Counted from the first letter of the stretch, positions 17,227 to 26,334 are shown. The stretch is 64,000 bases of DNA from Bailinhaonella thermotolerans (GCF_003594875.1 NZ_QZEY01000005.1:372001-436000), one strand, 5' to 3'. Notes: generated by a model from the sequence alone, not told the origin. A program made the numbers and translations.

Positions 17227-17770
17227 CCTCTGCCTTTCACGAGCCCGGCCGCGGCGACAGTCAGCAGGCGGCAGGCGGCGACTCCGCACCCGGCCTTCCC
17301 GCCGCCCCGTCAGCGATGCCCGTCCCGCCGCCCATCCGCGGATGCCCGCCCCGCTGTCCATCCGCACTGCGGCTCTGTCCGGCCCGTCCCGGCTACCGCT
17401 CCTCGTGATCACGGGCCTCCCTTGCCGCCCTCTCCCTTGCCGCCCTCCCCTGCTGCAGCCGGTGCGCCCTGTGGTCCACCTCCGCTTCCGGCCACCCCCG
17501 CCTTCCAACACCGGTCAGCAGCCCCCGAGCAGGAAGTTCCAGCCTGGGGCAAGCGGAGTCTCACGCGGCCCCAGGCGAAGGCCGGCGCCTCGTGAGGCCC
17601 CAGTGCCTGGTGAGGCCCTAGGCGAAGGCCGATGCCTGGTGAGGTGCCGGGAGAAGCCGACGTCTCACGAGGTGCCAGGCAATGGTCGAGGTCGCGTCCA
17701 GCGCATGGAATGGAGGGCCTCTCTCTCCTCCCTCGCTTGTGGACCGTCCGAGGGGCATGGGACGGCAGAT
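17227..17770. other. Non-coding gap after trxA
   Basis: More than 500 bp with no supportable gene. Proline/arginine-rich frames on both strands look like GC-driven shadows. The stretch from 17555 to 17690 contains loosely repeated GTGAGGCCCCAG/GGCGAAGGC words. Confidence 0.45.
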
Positions 17771-17784
17771 GTTTCACGTGAAAC
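17771..17784. other. parS site 1
   Basis: Perfect GTTTCACGTGAAAC, the ParB binding site, flanked by A-T giving ATGTTTCACGTGAAACAT. Most left-lying site of the cluster, 12 kb from dnaA. Confidence 0.93.
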
Positions 17785-17887
17785 ATCGGCGCTCGGCTAG
17801 CTGCCTGGAGCGCGAGCGGGCGCGTCCGCCTGCGGGTGACCTTGAGGACACCTCAGGAGTGCGACCATGACGGCGATCGCCGGCGAT

Positions 17888-17901
17888 GTTTCACGTGAAA
17901 C
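17888..17901. other. parS site 2
   Basis: Perfect GTTTCACGTGAAAC in the trxA-GNAT gap, 117 bp from site 1. The dyad extends to CGATG/CATCG on both sides. Confidence 0.93.
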
Positions 17902-18021
17902 ATCGTGCGGTGCCGCTAGCTTCAGCCGTTCGGTGATGTGCTCCGCAGCAGCCAGGCGGGAACGCCTTGGGCTGAGCGAGTCGCGGCCAAGCAAGGCCGA
18001 CGGAGGTCCCCACTGCTTGAT

Positions 18022-18035
18022 GTTTCACGTGAAAC
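18022..18035. other. parS site 3
   Basis: Perfect GTTTCACGTGAAAC, 36 bp past the stop of the minus-strand GNAT gene. Confidence 0.93.
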
Positions 18036-18071
18036 ATGTGCGGCGGGAGGCCGCGCGGCTTGCAGATCCCG

Positions 18072-18689
18072 CTATACGGGCCTGAGGGCGCGCTCGGGGC
18101 TCATTGAGCCGAGGAGGCGCTCCAGGGCTACCTCGACGTCCTCACGCCAGGAGACGGCGTTCTTGAGCTCCAGGCGGAGGCGTGGGAAGCGGAGGTGGGG
18201 GCGGACGGTCTTGAAACCGACCGCCAGGAGATAGTCCGCGGGCAGCACACAGGCCGGCTCTTCCCACTTGAGGTCCCCGAAAGCCTCGATGGCACGTACG
18301 CCGCGGCGGGTCAGGTCCTTGGCGACGCCCTGGACCAGCATGCGGCCCAGCCCTCCCCCCGCGAACTCGGGGAGGATGTGCGCGGTCATCAGCAGGACGG
18401 CGTCAGCACTCACCGGACTGGTAGGAAAGGCCACTGACCTGGGTACATACAGCGGTGGAGCATAAAGAACAAAACCGGCTGGAACACCATCTACATAGGC
18501 GATTTTCCCGCAGCTACCCCATTCGAGAAGGGTGGCGGAGATCCACGCCTCCTTCTCCAGGCCCGGATCGCCCGCCTGCTCCGCACGATCGCGGGCCACG
18601 GGGTCGAGTTCCCAGAAGACACAGCGGCGGCAGCGGCGAGGCAGGTCGTCGAGGTTGTCCAGGGTGACGTTCGCTAGCCGACGCGACAC
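18072..18689 (-). CDS. GNAT family N-acetyltransferase
   Basis: A 205-residue acetyltransferase of the GNAT fold. The acetyl-CoA loop is seen in LPEFAGGGLGRMLVQGVAKDLTRRGVRAIEAFG (about residues 115-150). The N terminus VSRRLANVTLDNLDDLPRRCRRCVFWELDP is typical of the GNAT protein found near parAB and trxBA in actinomycetes. Substrate is unknown. Start taken at GTG 18689; no strong ribosome binding site is visible. Divergent from the aminotransferase gene, with 165 bp between starts. It ends beside a parS site. Confidence 0.85.
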   Translation of the reverse strand: MSRRLANVTLDNLDDLPRRCRRCVFWELDPVARDRAEQAGDPGLEKEAWISATLLEWGSCGKIAYVDGVPAGFVLYAPPLYVPRSVAFPTSPVSADAVLLMTAHILPEFAGGGLGRMLVQGVAKDLTRRGVRAIEAFGDLKWEEPACVLPADYLLAVGFKTVRPHLRFPRLRLELKNAVSWREDVEVALERLLGSMSPERALRPV

Positions 18690-18854
18690 CTCAAGGCCCC
18701 CTTGGCGTGAACCGGACAGCGCGGAATCGGGTATCGCCGGAATTCGCGCGAATACGGCGTTCCCAGTCTGGCATCGTAGCCCAGACAGGGTGGCCGGAGG
18801 CTCAGCCCCGGCGCTGCCGTACTCTGGAACACCGGCGAAAACAGGAGGTGGACC

Positions 18855-20174
18855 GTGTCCTACGGTCAAGAAGAGACTCGCCAGCCCCAAGGGTCGCGCA
18901 TCGACGCGTACGTCGACCAGTACGCCGCTCGTGCTCGCGGCATGGTCGCCTCTGAGGTCCGAGCTCTCTTCGCCGTCGCCTCCCGGCCTGAGGTCGTGTC
19001 CCTCGCAGGCGGCATGCCGTACGTCACCGCCCTCCCCCTCGACACCGTCGGCGAGCTGGTCCAGGACCTCGTGTCGCGGCGCGGCCCCGTGGCCCTGCAG
19101 TACGGCTCCGGCCAGGGCGACCCGCATCTGCGCGAGCAGATCTGCGAGGTCATGCGGCTGGAGGGCATCGACGCCGGCCCGGACGACGTGGTCGTCACGG
19201 TCGGCTCGCAGCAGGCGCTCGACCTCGTCACCCGCATCTTCATCGACCCGGGCGACGTCGTGCTCGCCGAGGGCCCCTCGTACGTCGGCGCGCTCGGCAC
19301 GTTCGCCGCCTACCAGGCCAACGTCGTCCACGTCCCCATGGACTCCGAGGGGCTGATCCCCGAGGCGCTCGCCGAGGCCATCACCACCGCGCGGGCGGCC
19401 GGGCGACGGGTGAAGTTCCTCTACACCGTCCCCACCTTCCAGAACCCCGCGGGCGTGACGCTCAGCGCGGCGCGTCGCCGCCGCGTCCTGGAGATCTGCA
19501 ACGGCGCGGGCGTCCTCGTCGTCGAGGACAACCCCTACGGGCTGCTCAGCTTCGACGGCGACACCATGCGGGCGCTTCGCGCCGACGACCCCGAGGGCGT
19601 GGTCTACCTCGGCTCGTTCTCCAAGACGCTCGCCCCCGGGTTCCGGGTCGGCTGGGCGCTCGCCCCGCACGCGCTCCGCGACAAACTCGTGCTGGCCATG
19701 GAGTCGGCCGTCCTCAGCCACTCGGCGTTCTCGCAGCTCGCCGTCGGGCAGTACCTCACCACCCAGCCCTGGCGTGAGCAGATCAAGGACTTCCGCGAGC
19801 TCTACAGCGAGCGACGCGACGCGATGCTCAGCTCGCTCGAGGCGCTCATGCCCGCGGGCTGCACCTGGACCCGTCCCGCCGGCGGCTTCTTCGTCTGGAT
19901 GACGCTGCCCGAGGGACTCGACTCCAAGGCGATGCTGCCGCGTGCCGTCAACGCCCGCGTCGCGTACGTGCCCGGCACCGGCTTCTTCGCCGACGGCAAG
20001 GGCTCCCGGCAGATGCGGTTGTCCTACTGCTACCCCGAGCCCGACCGCATCCGCGAGGGCGTACGGCGCCTCGCCGGTGTGATCGAGCAGGAACTCGCCG
20101 TTCGCGATACGTTCGGCACGGGCTCCAGGTCCGACCGCGACGGCGTGGACACGCCGGGTCCCGACCTAGCCTGA
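18855..20174 (+). CDS. PLP-dependent aminotransferase, class I/II
   Basis: A 439-residue fold type I aminotransferase. The pyridoxal lysine is in YLGSFSKTLAPGFRVGW near residue 257, and the substrate carboxylate arginine in RLSYCYPEPDRI near the C terminus. Other conserved parts are LQYGSGQGDPHLREQI, GSQQALDLVTRIF and PTFQNPAGVTLS. This pattern fits the 2-aminoadipate/LysN-like group related to MocR enzymes but without a helix-turn-helix. The amino donor is not known. GTG at 18855 follows AGGAGG with ideal spacing. It lies 30 bp before the ligase gene and is probably co-transcribed with it. Confidence 0.9.
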   Translation: MSYGQEETRQPQGSRIDAYVDQYAARARGMVASEVRALFAVASRPEVVSLAGGMPYVTALPLDTVGELVQDLVSRRGPVALQYGSGQGDPHLREQICEVMRLEGIDAGPDDVVVTVGSQQALDLVTRIFIDPGDVVLAEGPSYVGALGTFAAYQANVVHVPMDSEGLIPEALAEAITTARAAGRRVKFLYTVPTFQNPAGVTLSAARRRRVLEICNGAGVLVVEDNPYGLLSFDGDTMRALRADDPEGVVYLGSFSKTLAPGFRVGWALAPHALRDKLVLAMESAVLSHSAFSQLAVGQYLTTQPWREQIKDFRELYSERRDAMLSSLEALMPAGCTWTRPAGGFFVWMTLPEGLDSKAMLPRAVNARVAYVPGTGFFADGKGSRQMRLSYCYPEPDRIREGVRRLAGVIEQELAVRDTFGTGSRSDRDGVDTPGPDLA

Positions 20175-20204
20175 GCGTAAAACTCCCTGTTGAAAGGCCC
20201 CTGG

Positions 20205-21158
20205 ATGAGCGATCTCGGCCGTGTCCTCGTGCTGGCCGGAGGACTGTCGTATGAGCGCGAGGTCTCCCTCCGCTCCGGACGCCGGGTTTGCGAGGAACTG
20301 CGCACCACAGGCGTCGAGGTCGAGATGCGAGACGCCGACGCCGATCTCGTCCCGTACGTCCTCGCCGACCCGCCGGACGCCGTCTTCGTCACCCTGCACG
20401 GCGTGAGCGGCGAGGACGGCGCGATCCGGGAGGTCCTCGAACTGCTGGACGTGCCGTACGTCGGCGCCGGGCCGGACGCGTGCCGGGTGGCCTTCGACAA
20501 GCCCACGGCGAAGGCCGTGGTGCGGGGAGTGGGACTGTCCACGCCTGAGTCGATCACCCTTCCCAAGGAGACCTTCCACGACCTGGGAGCCGCCGCCGTG
20601 CTCTCGCGCATCGTGGCCCGGCTCGGCCTGCCGCTGTTCGTCAAGCCGTCCCGGGGAGGCTCGGCGCTGGGGGCGTCCGTCGTCCGCACGGCGGAGGAGC
20701 TGCCCGCGGCCATGGTCGGCTGCTTCGCGTACGGCGACACCGCGCTCATCGAGCAGTACGTCGACGGGGTGGAGGTCGCCGTCTCCGTGATCGACCTCGG
20801 AGACGGGCCGAAGGCTCTTCCTCCCGTGGAGATCGTCCCGGACGGGGGCGCCTACGACTACGCGGCCCGCTACACGGCGGGCCGTACGGAGTTCTTCGCG
20901 CCGGCGCGTCTCAGCCCCGAGGCCGCGGCCGCGTGTGCGGAGATGGCGGTGACCGCTCACCAGGCGCTCGGCCTCCGCGACATCTCCCGCACGGACCTCA
21001 TCGTGGATTCGGCCGGGCAGCCGCGCTTCCTTGAGGTCAACGTCGCGCCGGGGATGACGGAGACCTCTCTCCTCCCCATGGCGGTCGAGGCGGCCGGCCA
21101 CAACCTGGCTGGCCTCTGCCTTGGGCTCCTCGAATCCGCCATTCGACGCCTCAACTGA
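20205..21158 (+). CDS. D-alanine--D-alanine ligase family protein
   Basis: A 317-residue ATP-grasp enzyme. VLAGGLSYEREVSLRSGR at the N terminus, FVTLHGVSGEDGAIREVLELLDVPYVG and the ATP-grasp strand LFVKPSRGGSALGASVV are all typical of Ddl. The metal-binding end ISRTDLIVDSAGQPRFLEVNVAPGMTETSLLP is complete. The likely reaction is ATP-driven joining of two D-alanines for peptidoglycan; whether it is the main housekeeping Ddl cannot be said, as many actinomycetes carry a second one elsewhere. ATG at 20205 has GAAAGG 7 bp upstream; a TTG at 20190 is an unlikely extension. Ends beside a palindromic parS. Confidence 0.88.
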   Translation: MSDLGRVLVLAGGLSYEREVSLRSGRRVCEELRTTGVEVEMRDADADLVPYVLADPPDAVFVTLHGVSGEDGAIREVLELLDVPYVGAGPDACRVAFDKPTAKAVVRGVGLSTPESITLPKETFHDLGAAAVLSRIVARLGLPLFVKPSRGGSALGASVVRTAEELPAAMVGCFAYGDTALIEQYVDGVEVAVSVIDLGDGPKALPPVEIVPDGGAYDYAARYTAGRTEFFAPARLSPEAAAACAEMAVTAHQALGLRDISRTDLIVDSAGQPRFLEVNVAPGMTETSLLPMAVEAAGHNLAGLCLGLLESAIRRLN

Positions 21159-21173
21159 TCCCTGCGGAGTCGA

Positions 21174-21207
21174 AGAGGCCCATGTTTCACGTGAAACATG
21201 GGCCTCT
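21174..21207. terminator. Hairpin built around parS between convergent genes
   Basis: A 34-bp perfect dyad centred on the parS at 21184-21197, with outer arms AGAGGCCCAT and its complement. It starts 16 bp after the ddl-type stop and ends 31 bp before the dinB-type stop, where a two-way terminator is expected. Confidence 0.6.
21184..21197. other. parS site 4
   Basis: Perfect GTTTCACGTGAAAC in the middle of the 34-bp palindrome between convergent genes. Confidence 0.93.
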
Positions 21208-21237
21208 CGCGTTGCTGCCGCCGTACGGGTGACCGGT

Positions 21238-21744
21238 TCAGGCGCCCACGGTGCCGTCGATGCCTTCGCGGAGGAAGTCGGCGTGCCCGTTGTGGCGGGC
21301 GTACTCATGGATGAGGTGGAGCATCACCAGACGCAGGGAGACGTCCGACTCCCACTTGGGGACGTAGCCGGTCACGTCGAGGGACTCGGCCTCGCGCTCG
21401 ATCCGGCGCGAGTGCTCGGTCTCTGTCTGCCAGGCCTCGAACGCCTCCGCTCGCGTCGCGTTACTGGCGTCGTAGGCCTCCTGGAAGTCCTCCTTGTCCG
21501 ACCAGACGAACGGAACTTCCTCCCTGTTGATCACGCGGCGGAACCAGTGGCGTTCGACCTCGGCCATGTGCCGGACCAGGCCGAGCAGGGTCAGTGTGGA
21601 AGGCGGCATCGAACGACGCCGCAGTTCCTCATCGGACAGGCCCTCACACTTCATCGCCAGGGTCGCCCGGTGGAAGTCGAGATAGGCCCGCAACATCTCG
21701 CGCTCGTCCCCGACGAGGGGCGGGGACACTCGTTCAACACTCAT
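21238..21744 (-). CDS. DinB family protein (DUF664)
   Basis: A 168-residue four-helix bundle protein of the DinB/YfiT/DUF664 group. Candidate metal-binding histidines are in LVRHMAEVERHWF (about residue 58) and LHLIHEYARHNGHADFLRE (about 138-150), the usual three-His arrangement. Some relatives are mycothiol-dependent transferases, but the activity here is not predictable. The ATG at 21744 follows GGAAGGAAGCGAAG. It is convergent with the ligase gene and lies between parS sites. Confidence 0.85.
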   Translation of the reverse strand: MSVERVSPPLVGDEREMLRAYLDFHRATLAMKCEGLSDEELRRRSMPPSTLTLLGLVRHMAEVERHWFRRVINREEVPFVWSDKEDFQEAYDASNATRAEAFEAWQTETEHSRRIEREAESLDVTGYVPKWESDVSLRLVMLHLIHEYARHNGHADFLREGIDGTVGA

Positions 21745-21917
21745 CTTCGCTTCCTTCCAAGAGGATCTGACACTGCATACGCTCCAAGCCCAGGCGCACG
21801 AGCCCTGTCATCTCATACGAAGTCTCGTGCGGGCGTCTCGCGTGATCTCTCGCGTGGGCGTCTCAAGCGGGCGGGGGCGGGCTGGGTGCGAATCCCCTCG
21901 CTGAAGGCGTCACCGAT

Positions 21918-21931
21918 GTTTCACGTGAAAC
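21918..21931. other. parS site 5
   Basis: Perfect GTTTCACGTGAAAC downstream of parB, 75 bp from site 6. Confidence 0.93.
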
Positions 21932-21992
21932 ATGAGATCGCCACCTGAGAGAGGAGCGGCATGGCCCGGCGCTTAGGCACGGCCGGTGCGAT

Positions 21993-22006
21993 GTTTCACG
22001 TGAAAC
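21993..22006. other. parS site 6
   Basis: Perfect GTTTCACGTGAAAC inside a GCGAT/ATCGC dyad, directly next to the parB terminator. Confidence 0.93.
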
Positions 22007-22009
22007 ATC

Positions 22010-22044
22010 GCGGGGGTGGTCACCGAGTCGGTGGCCACCCCCGC
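22010..22044 (-). terminator. Terminator of parB
   Basis: Perfect 10-bp stem GCGGGGGTGG/CCACCCCCGC, 9 bp beyond the parB stop. An inner TCACCGAGTCGGTGG pairing extends it. Confidence 0.7.
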
Positions 22045-22052
22045 TACGCCTG

Positions 22053-23132
22053 TCAGTAGGACGACTCTTCCCTCATCACGTTCGCGGTCTCGGGGGACAT
22101 CGTCGAGATGATGCGCTCCAGGTCTTCCAGCGTGGCGAACTCGACCACGATCCGGCCCTTTCGACGGCCGAGGTCCACCTTTACCTTGGTCTCGAACCGG
22201 TCGGAGAGACGGTCCGCCAGTTCCTTCAAGCCCGGCGCGACCGGCTGCTTGGAGGTGCGCTTACGCTCCGGAGCGGGGGCCGCCGAGGCGCCCCCCATCG
22301 CCACGATCTCCTCCACGGTCCGGACGGACAGGCCCTCGGCCACGATGCGCTGGGCGAGGTGGTCCTGGGCGGCCGGGTCGTCCAAGGTGAGCAGTGCCCG
22401 GGCGTGGCCGGCGCTCAGCACGCCGGCGGCGAGGCGTCGCTGCACCCTGTGCGAGAGCTGAAGCAGCCGCAGGGTGTTGGTGATGTGCGGGCGGGACTTC
22501 CCGACCTTCGCCGCGAGCTGCTCGTGCGTCGCGCCGAAGTCGTCGAGGAGCTGCTGATAGGCCGCCGCCTCCTCGATGGGGTTCAGCTCCTGCCGCTGCA
22601 GGTTCTCGATCAGGGCGTCACGGAGCAACTCGTTGTCCGTGGTCGCCCGGACGATGGCAGGAATCGTCTCCAGTCCGGCCACCTGTGAAGCGCGCCAGCG
22701 CCGCTCGCCCATGATGAGCTCGAACCTGTCCCGGCCGAGCTGCCGCACGACGACGGGCTGGAGCAGGCCCACCTCCCGGATCGAGAGGGCCAGCTCACCC
22801 AGCGCACCTTCGTCGAAGTGCTGACGCGGCTGGCGCGGGTTGGGAACGATCGAGCCGACCGGTAGTTCCGCGAAGAAGGCGCCCTCGACCGGCTTGGGAA
22901 CGCTCTCGTCCTCGCTCCAGGGATCCACGATTTCCCGGCGCGTGCCGTTCGCCGGCACCGAGCCATGCGTCTCAGGATCAACTGGGGCGGAGGGCACGTC
23001 CACCGGCGCGGGACGCTCTGCCACCACCGCGCCTGCCGTGGCTCCTCCAGAGGAGGGCACGGTGACAGGAGGGGGCCCAGAGGGAATCAGCGCGTTGAGC
23101 CCTCTGCCCAGTCCTCGCGGCTGCTTACTCAC
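22053..23132 (-). CDS. parB: Chromosome partitioning protein ParB
   Basis: A 359-residue CTP-dependent clamp that loads at parS and spreads on the origin region. It starts with the typical [18 protein letters not shown]. The N-terminal domain has [36 protein letters not shown] and the CTP-binding motif [15 protein letters not shown]. The helix-turn-helix is in [25 protein letters not shown], and the C-terminal dimer domain ends in [17 protein letters not shown]. The GTG at 23132 is chosen because GGGAGA lies 5 bp upstream; GTG at 23144 is the alternative. Downstream of parA with a 491-bp gap that holds two parS sites, an unusual separation for this pair. Confidence 0.96.
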   Translation of the reverse strand: MSKQPRGLGRGLNALIPSGPPPVTVPSSGGATAGAVVAERPAPVDVPSAPVDPETHGSVPANGTRREIVDPWSEDESVPKPVEGAFFAELPVGSIVPNPRQPRQHFDEGALGELALSIREVGLLQPVVVRQLGRDRFELIMGERRWRASQVAGLETIPAIVRATTDNELLRDALIENLQRQELNPIEEAAAYQQLLDDFGATHEQLAAKVGKSRPHITNTLRLLQLSHRVQRRLAAGVLSAGHARALLTLDDPAAQDHLAQRIVAEGLSVRTVEEIVAMGGASAAPAPERKRTSKQPVAPGLKELADRLSDRFETKVKVDLGRRKGRIVVEFATLEDLERIISTMSPETANVMREESSY

Positions 23133-23363
23133 ACCATCTCCCACGCTCTAGCTGCCTCCGGGCGACATCCTGCCGCCCAGTTCCCCGGCTGACGCCAGGG
23201 CCGTCCCTCCCCGGCCGTTCGCCGGACCGTCGCTGCGGTCCGGCTCCTGTGCCGCGAAGCCTTCTCATCCGGCGAACCTCACCGGCGCACAGTCCCTCAC
23301 CCGCTTAGGGCCGAGGAAGCAAAGCAAGCCTCTCCCCCGGGCCTTCGCAAGGAGCCGTCCTAT

Positions 23364-23377
23364 GTTTCACGTGAAAC
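23364..23377. other. parS site 7
   Basis: Perfect GTTTCACGTGAAAC between parA and parB; site 8 starts only 25 bp later. Confidence 0.93.
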
Positions 23378-23388
23378 ACAGAGGCGAT

Positions 23389-23402
23389 GTTTCACGTGAA
23401 AC
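23389..23402. other. parS site 8
   Basis: Perfect GTTTCACGTGAAAC, 25 bp from site 7 (start to start). Confidence 0.93.
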
Positions 23403-23623
23403 ATAGCCCCTCGCTCAGGTCCGCCAAGCCAAGTGAAGCTCGCAAGAGCCCTTCTACCAGCGAGGGCTAGCGTTCCCTCACCTGAATCATCTGGAACCAC
23501 GTCTCTCCCAACCCCTCACAGCTTCCCCGCGGCCACAGCCGTGCCGCATTCGCCGGATCTCTGGGAGGAAGGGATCACTTGGGCGCCCGACGCGCCCCGC
23601 ACAGGCCCGGCGCTCCCCGCCGG

Positions 23624-24592
23624 CTAACCGCGATGCCCGTTCGGAGACGCCGCCCCGCGGTGCGCCAGCTCGCGGGCCGCGTCCATGTAGGCCATGGCGC
23701 CGCTGGACCCCGGGTCGTACGTCATCACCGACTGGCCGTAACTCGGAGCCTCCGAGACCCGGACGCTCCTCGGAATCAGCGTGCTCAGCACCAGATCACC
23801 GAAGTGGGATCGCACCTCGTCGGCCACCTGGGAGGCCAGCCTCGTGCGCCCGTCGTACATCGTCAGCAGGATCGTCGAAATGTTGAGCTGGGGGTTGAGG
23901 TGAGCACGCACGAGGTCCACGTTGCGGAGGAGCTGGCCGAGCCCTTCGAGCGCGTAGTACTCGCACTGGATGGGGATCAGCACCTCCTCGGCGGCCACCA
24001 TGGCGTTCACCGTCAGCAGTCCGAGCGAGGGCGGGCAGTCGATGAGGATGTAGTCCAACTCGTCGAGGTTGTACGCCGTGAGCGCGCGCTTCAGGCGGGA
24101 CTCCCTGGCGACGAGCGAGACCAGCTCGATCTCCGCGCCCGCCAGGTCGATCGTGGCCGGCGCGCACAGCAGGTTGGGCATGTCCGGCGCGCTCTGCACG
24201 ATCGACGCCAGCGCCAGGTCGTCAACGAGTACCTGATAGATGGAGGGGACATCCCCCCGGTGTTCCACCGCCAGGGCCGTGGACGCGTTGCCCTGCGGGT
24301 CGAGGTCCACCACCAGGACGCGCTGCCCATGCATCGCCAGCGCGGCAGCGAGGTTGACCGTGGTCGTGGTCTTCCCCACCCCGCCCTTCTGGTTGGCGAC
24401 CGTGATGACGCGGCAACGCGGAGGGCGGGGCCACGCGGGCGCGGCCGGGACGTGCTCGACCGTCTCCACCCCCGATGTTTCACGTGAAACATCGTTGGTT
24501 TCACGTGAAACATCGGCACTGAGCGCTCCGCCGGCCAACCCTGTTTCCCCTGCCTCAAGAGACGTGAACGTCTGCGTGCTGTCAGAACTCAT
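23624..24592 (-). CDS. parA: Chromosome partitioning ATPase ParA
   Basis: A 322-residue deviant Walker ATPase that moves ParB-origin complexes. The Walker A motif is ANQKGGVGKTTTTVNLAAALA (about residues 67-87), Walker A' is VLVVDLDPQGNAS and Walker B is YILIDCPPSLG. The ATG at 24592 follows GGAGGCGCC at good spacing; the frame extends upstream but without a start signal. The N-terminal extension, about 60 residues, is not part of the fold and contains DVSRETNDVSRETSG, which is encoded by two parS sites 21 bp apart. The gene lies 98 bp after rsmG on the same strand. Confidence 0.96.
   Translation of the reverse strand: MSSDSTQTFTSLEAGETGLAGGALSADVSRETNDVSRETSGVETVEHVPAAPAWPRPPRCRVITVANQKGGVGKTTTTVNLAAALAMHGQRVLVVDLDPQGNASTALAVEHRGDVPSIYQVLVDDLALASIVQSAPDMPNLLCAPATIDLAGAEIELVSLVARESRLKRALTAYNLDELDYILIDCPPSLGLLTVNAMVAAEEVLIPIQCEYYALEGLGQLLRNVDLVRAHLNPQLNISTILLTMYDGRTRLASQVADEVRSHFGDLVLSTLIPRSVRVSEAPSYGQSVMTYDPGSSGAMAYMDAARELAHRGAASPNGHRG
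24477..24490. other. parS site 9 (inside parA)
   Basis: Perfect GTTTCACGTGAAAC within the parA coding sequence; on the coding strand it reads as VSRET. Confidence 0.93.
24498..24511. other. parS site 10 (inside parA)
   Basis: Perfect GTTTCACGTGAAAC, in phase with site 9 at a distance of 21 bp, two helical turns, so both encode DVSRET-type peptides. Confidence 0.93.
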
Positions 24593-24690
24593 GGCGCCTC
24601 CAGGCCAACCAAGTCCGGATGTACGGTCGAACGCCCCGCTGACCCCCGAAGTCGGCCAGCCCAAGCCCCGCGCCGTGTCCGGCAAGACCG

Positions 24691-25437
24691 TCACCTCTTC
24701 CGTCTGCCCCTCGGGCTGGTCCCACCCGCCCGCCGCTGGCCGGTCTCATCCGACTGACGCGACCGGCGCTTCGCCCCCGACTTCGCCACGGGCGCCCGGC
24801 CCGCGACCACTCGGACGAGAGTGGCAGGCGGATCGACCTTACCGCGACCGACTTGAAGGAGTTCAGCCGTTTCGGCGCCGCACGCCCGAAGTTGTGCCTC
24901 CGCCTCTTCGAGTTCGGCCTCTGCTCGCTCTCCCTTCATCGCGATCAGCTCACCGCCCTGGCGAAGCAGCGGCAGCGTCCACCGAACCAGCCGTTCGAGC
25001 GGAGCCACCGCCCGCGCGGTCGCGACGTCGAACTCGGCCTTGCCCACCAACTCCTCGGCCCGGCCCCGGACGACTTCGACGTTGTCCAGCCCCAGACCCT
25101 CCACGCACTCGGTGAGGAAGACCGTACGGCGGAGCAACGGCTCGAGCAGTGTCACGGACAGGTCGGGCCGCACGATCGCGAGCACCAGCCCCGGGAGGCC
25201 GGCCCCGGAGCCGACGTCCACGACGGACGCGTTCTCCGGAACGGCCTCGCCGACGACCGCGCAGTTGAGCAGGTGGCGATCCCATAACCGCGGCACCTCC
25301 CGCGGCCCGACGAGCCCTCGCACCACCGCCGGTCCGGCGAGCATCCCGGCGAACGCCTTCGCCCGCTCCCAGGCCTCTCCGGTGAACACCTCGCGGGCCG
25401 CCTCCGGCGGCTCCGGCACCTCAACAGTTTCGGACAT
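24691..25437 (-). CDS. rsmG: 16S rRNA (guanine527-N7)-methyltransferase RsmG
   Basis: A 248-residue SAM-dependent methyltransferase that modifies G527 of 16S rRNA; loss gives low-level streptomycin resistance in other bacteria. The SAM site is ASVVDVGSGAGLPGLVLAIVRPD (about residues 69-92), with LLEPLLRRTVFLTECVEGLGL following and the RAVAPLERLVRWTLPLLRQGGELIAMKG core. The substrate site near the N terminus is VPRLWDRHLLNCAVV. A basic tail of about 25 residues (KSGAKRRSRQSDETG) is not part of the fold. ATG at 25437. Upstream of parA in the usual order. Confidence 0.95.
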   Translation of the reverse strand: MSETVEVPEPPEAAREVFTGEAWERAKAFAGMLAGPAVVRGLVGPREVPRLWDRHLLNCAVVGEAVPENASVVDVGSGAGLPGLVLAIVRPDLSVTLLEPLLRRTVFLTECVEGLGLDNVEVVRGRAEELVGKAEFDVATARAVAPLERLVRWTLPLLRQGGELIAMKGERAEAELEEAEAQLRACGAETAELLQVGRGKVDPPATLVRVVAGRAPVAKSGAKRRSRQSDETGQRRAGGTSPRGRRKR

Positions 25438-25662
25438 TCCTCACGTTTCTCTGCTAGATCGTTCGCCGTACGCCGCCTTGGGGCCTCGCCCAAGACTCAT
25501 CATCGCCTCAGCTCGCGGCTCCCGGGCCTTCCGCCGCGCCTCGACCGCCCGGCGCGCCGCCCAGGAAGCGCCGAACAAGCGAAGGAAGCACATCGGCCAG
25601 CGTAGACCCTCGTGCACCCACCCCCGGCGAGGCGACCGCCGCCTGTGGATACCGAATCACCC

Positions 25663-25671
25663 TGTGGACAA
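25663..25671 (-). other. DnaA-box match
   Basis: TGTGGACAA, the perfect reverse of TTGTCCACA, with CCTGTGGATAC 19 bp upstream. It lies 4 kb left of dnaA. Confidence 0.45.
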
Positions 25672-25963
25672 CGCTGTCCGCCTAGCCCTCGAACCCAGCG
25701 CGACGTACCCGCTCAGCGCCGCGGTCCCGGCGGCCAGCCGCGCTCCAGTCGCTTCCAGGACCAGCCCACCCGGTTCCCGACGAGGAGCAGCCCTCCAGAC
25801 CCGCCCGACACTGGGCCCCCCGCGAGCGCGAGGGCTCCCTCTGCCAAGCTCTCTGCCCGCCCCCCCTCACTGCTCCGCTCCACTGTTTTGCGTCTCGGGC
25901 CTCTGTGGCTATGCGCCTCGCGCGCCACTACGGCCTCAGCTTCCCCTAGTCACCGTGGTCGAT

Positions 25964-25977
25964 GTTTCACGTGAAAC
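25964..25977. other. parS site 11
   Basis: Perfect GTTTCACGTGAAAC inside a 28-bp dyad with GGTCGAT/ATCGACC outer arms. Confidence 0.93.
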
Positions 25978-26320
25978 ATCGACCGCAGTCTTGCACTCCA
26001 CCCCGTACCGAGTTCGCCGCTCCCCCAGGCTGGTGGCACTGCGGGGGAAGCCGCCCTCGCAGCCGCGGGGAGCGCCCGTCACAAGACGTGTCGCGGGCCG
26101 GATGATCCCCGCACAACGCGGCTCGGGAGCGGGGACCGTGGAAGCCGACATGCCAGGGCGAGCCCCGAGGGGTGGGACGCCCCAGCCCGCGAGACGCGAC
26201 GGCCTCAGGCACAACACGAGACTCCGACGCAAGGCAGAGGAGTGGACGAGCGGGGGCACGAGGCGGAGGCGCAGAAGGGTGTAGGCGCGAGACGGTCCAC
26301 CCCCGGTCTGGAGTTGCGAT

Positions 26321-26334
26321 GTTTCACGTGAAAC
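26321..26334. other. parS site 12
   Basis: Perfect GTTTCACGTGAAAC with GCGAT/ATCGC arms, in the rsmG-jag gap. Confidence 0.93.

Larger units (their letters stand above)
21745..22009. other. dinB-parB gap with two parS sites
   Basis: No gene is supportable here. Content is two parS sites and the parB terminator. Confidence 0.6.
23133..23623. other. parA-parB gap
   Basis: About 490 bp without a supportable gene. It carries parS sites 7 and 8 and could hold a separate parB promoter, though none with both boxes is clear. Confidence 0.5.

Noticed and set aside
17219..17800. 193-residue frame after trxA
   Set aside because: Arg/Pro-rich with no family features, overlaps a terminator and a parS site, and has no ribosome binding site.
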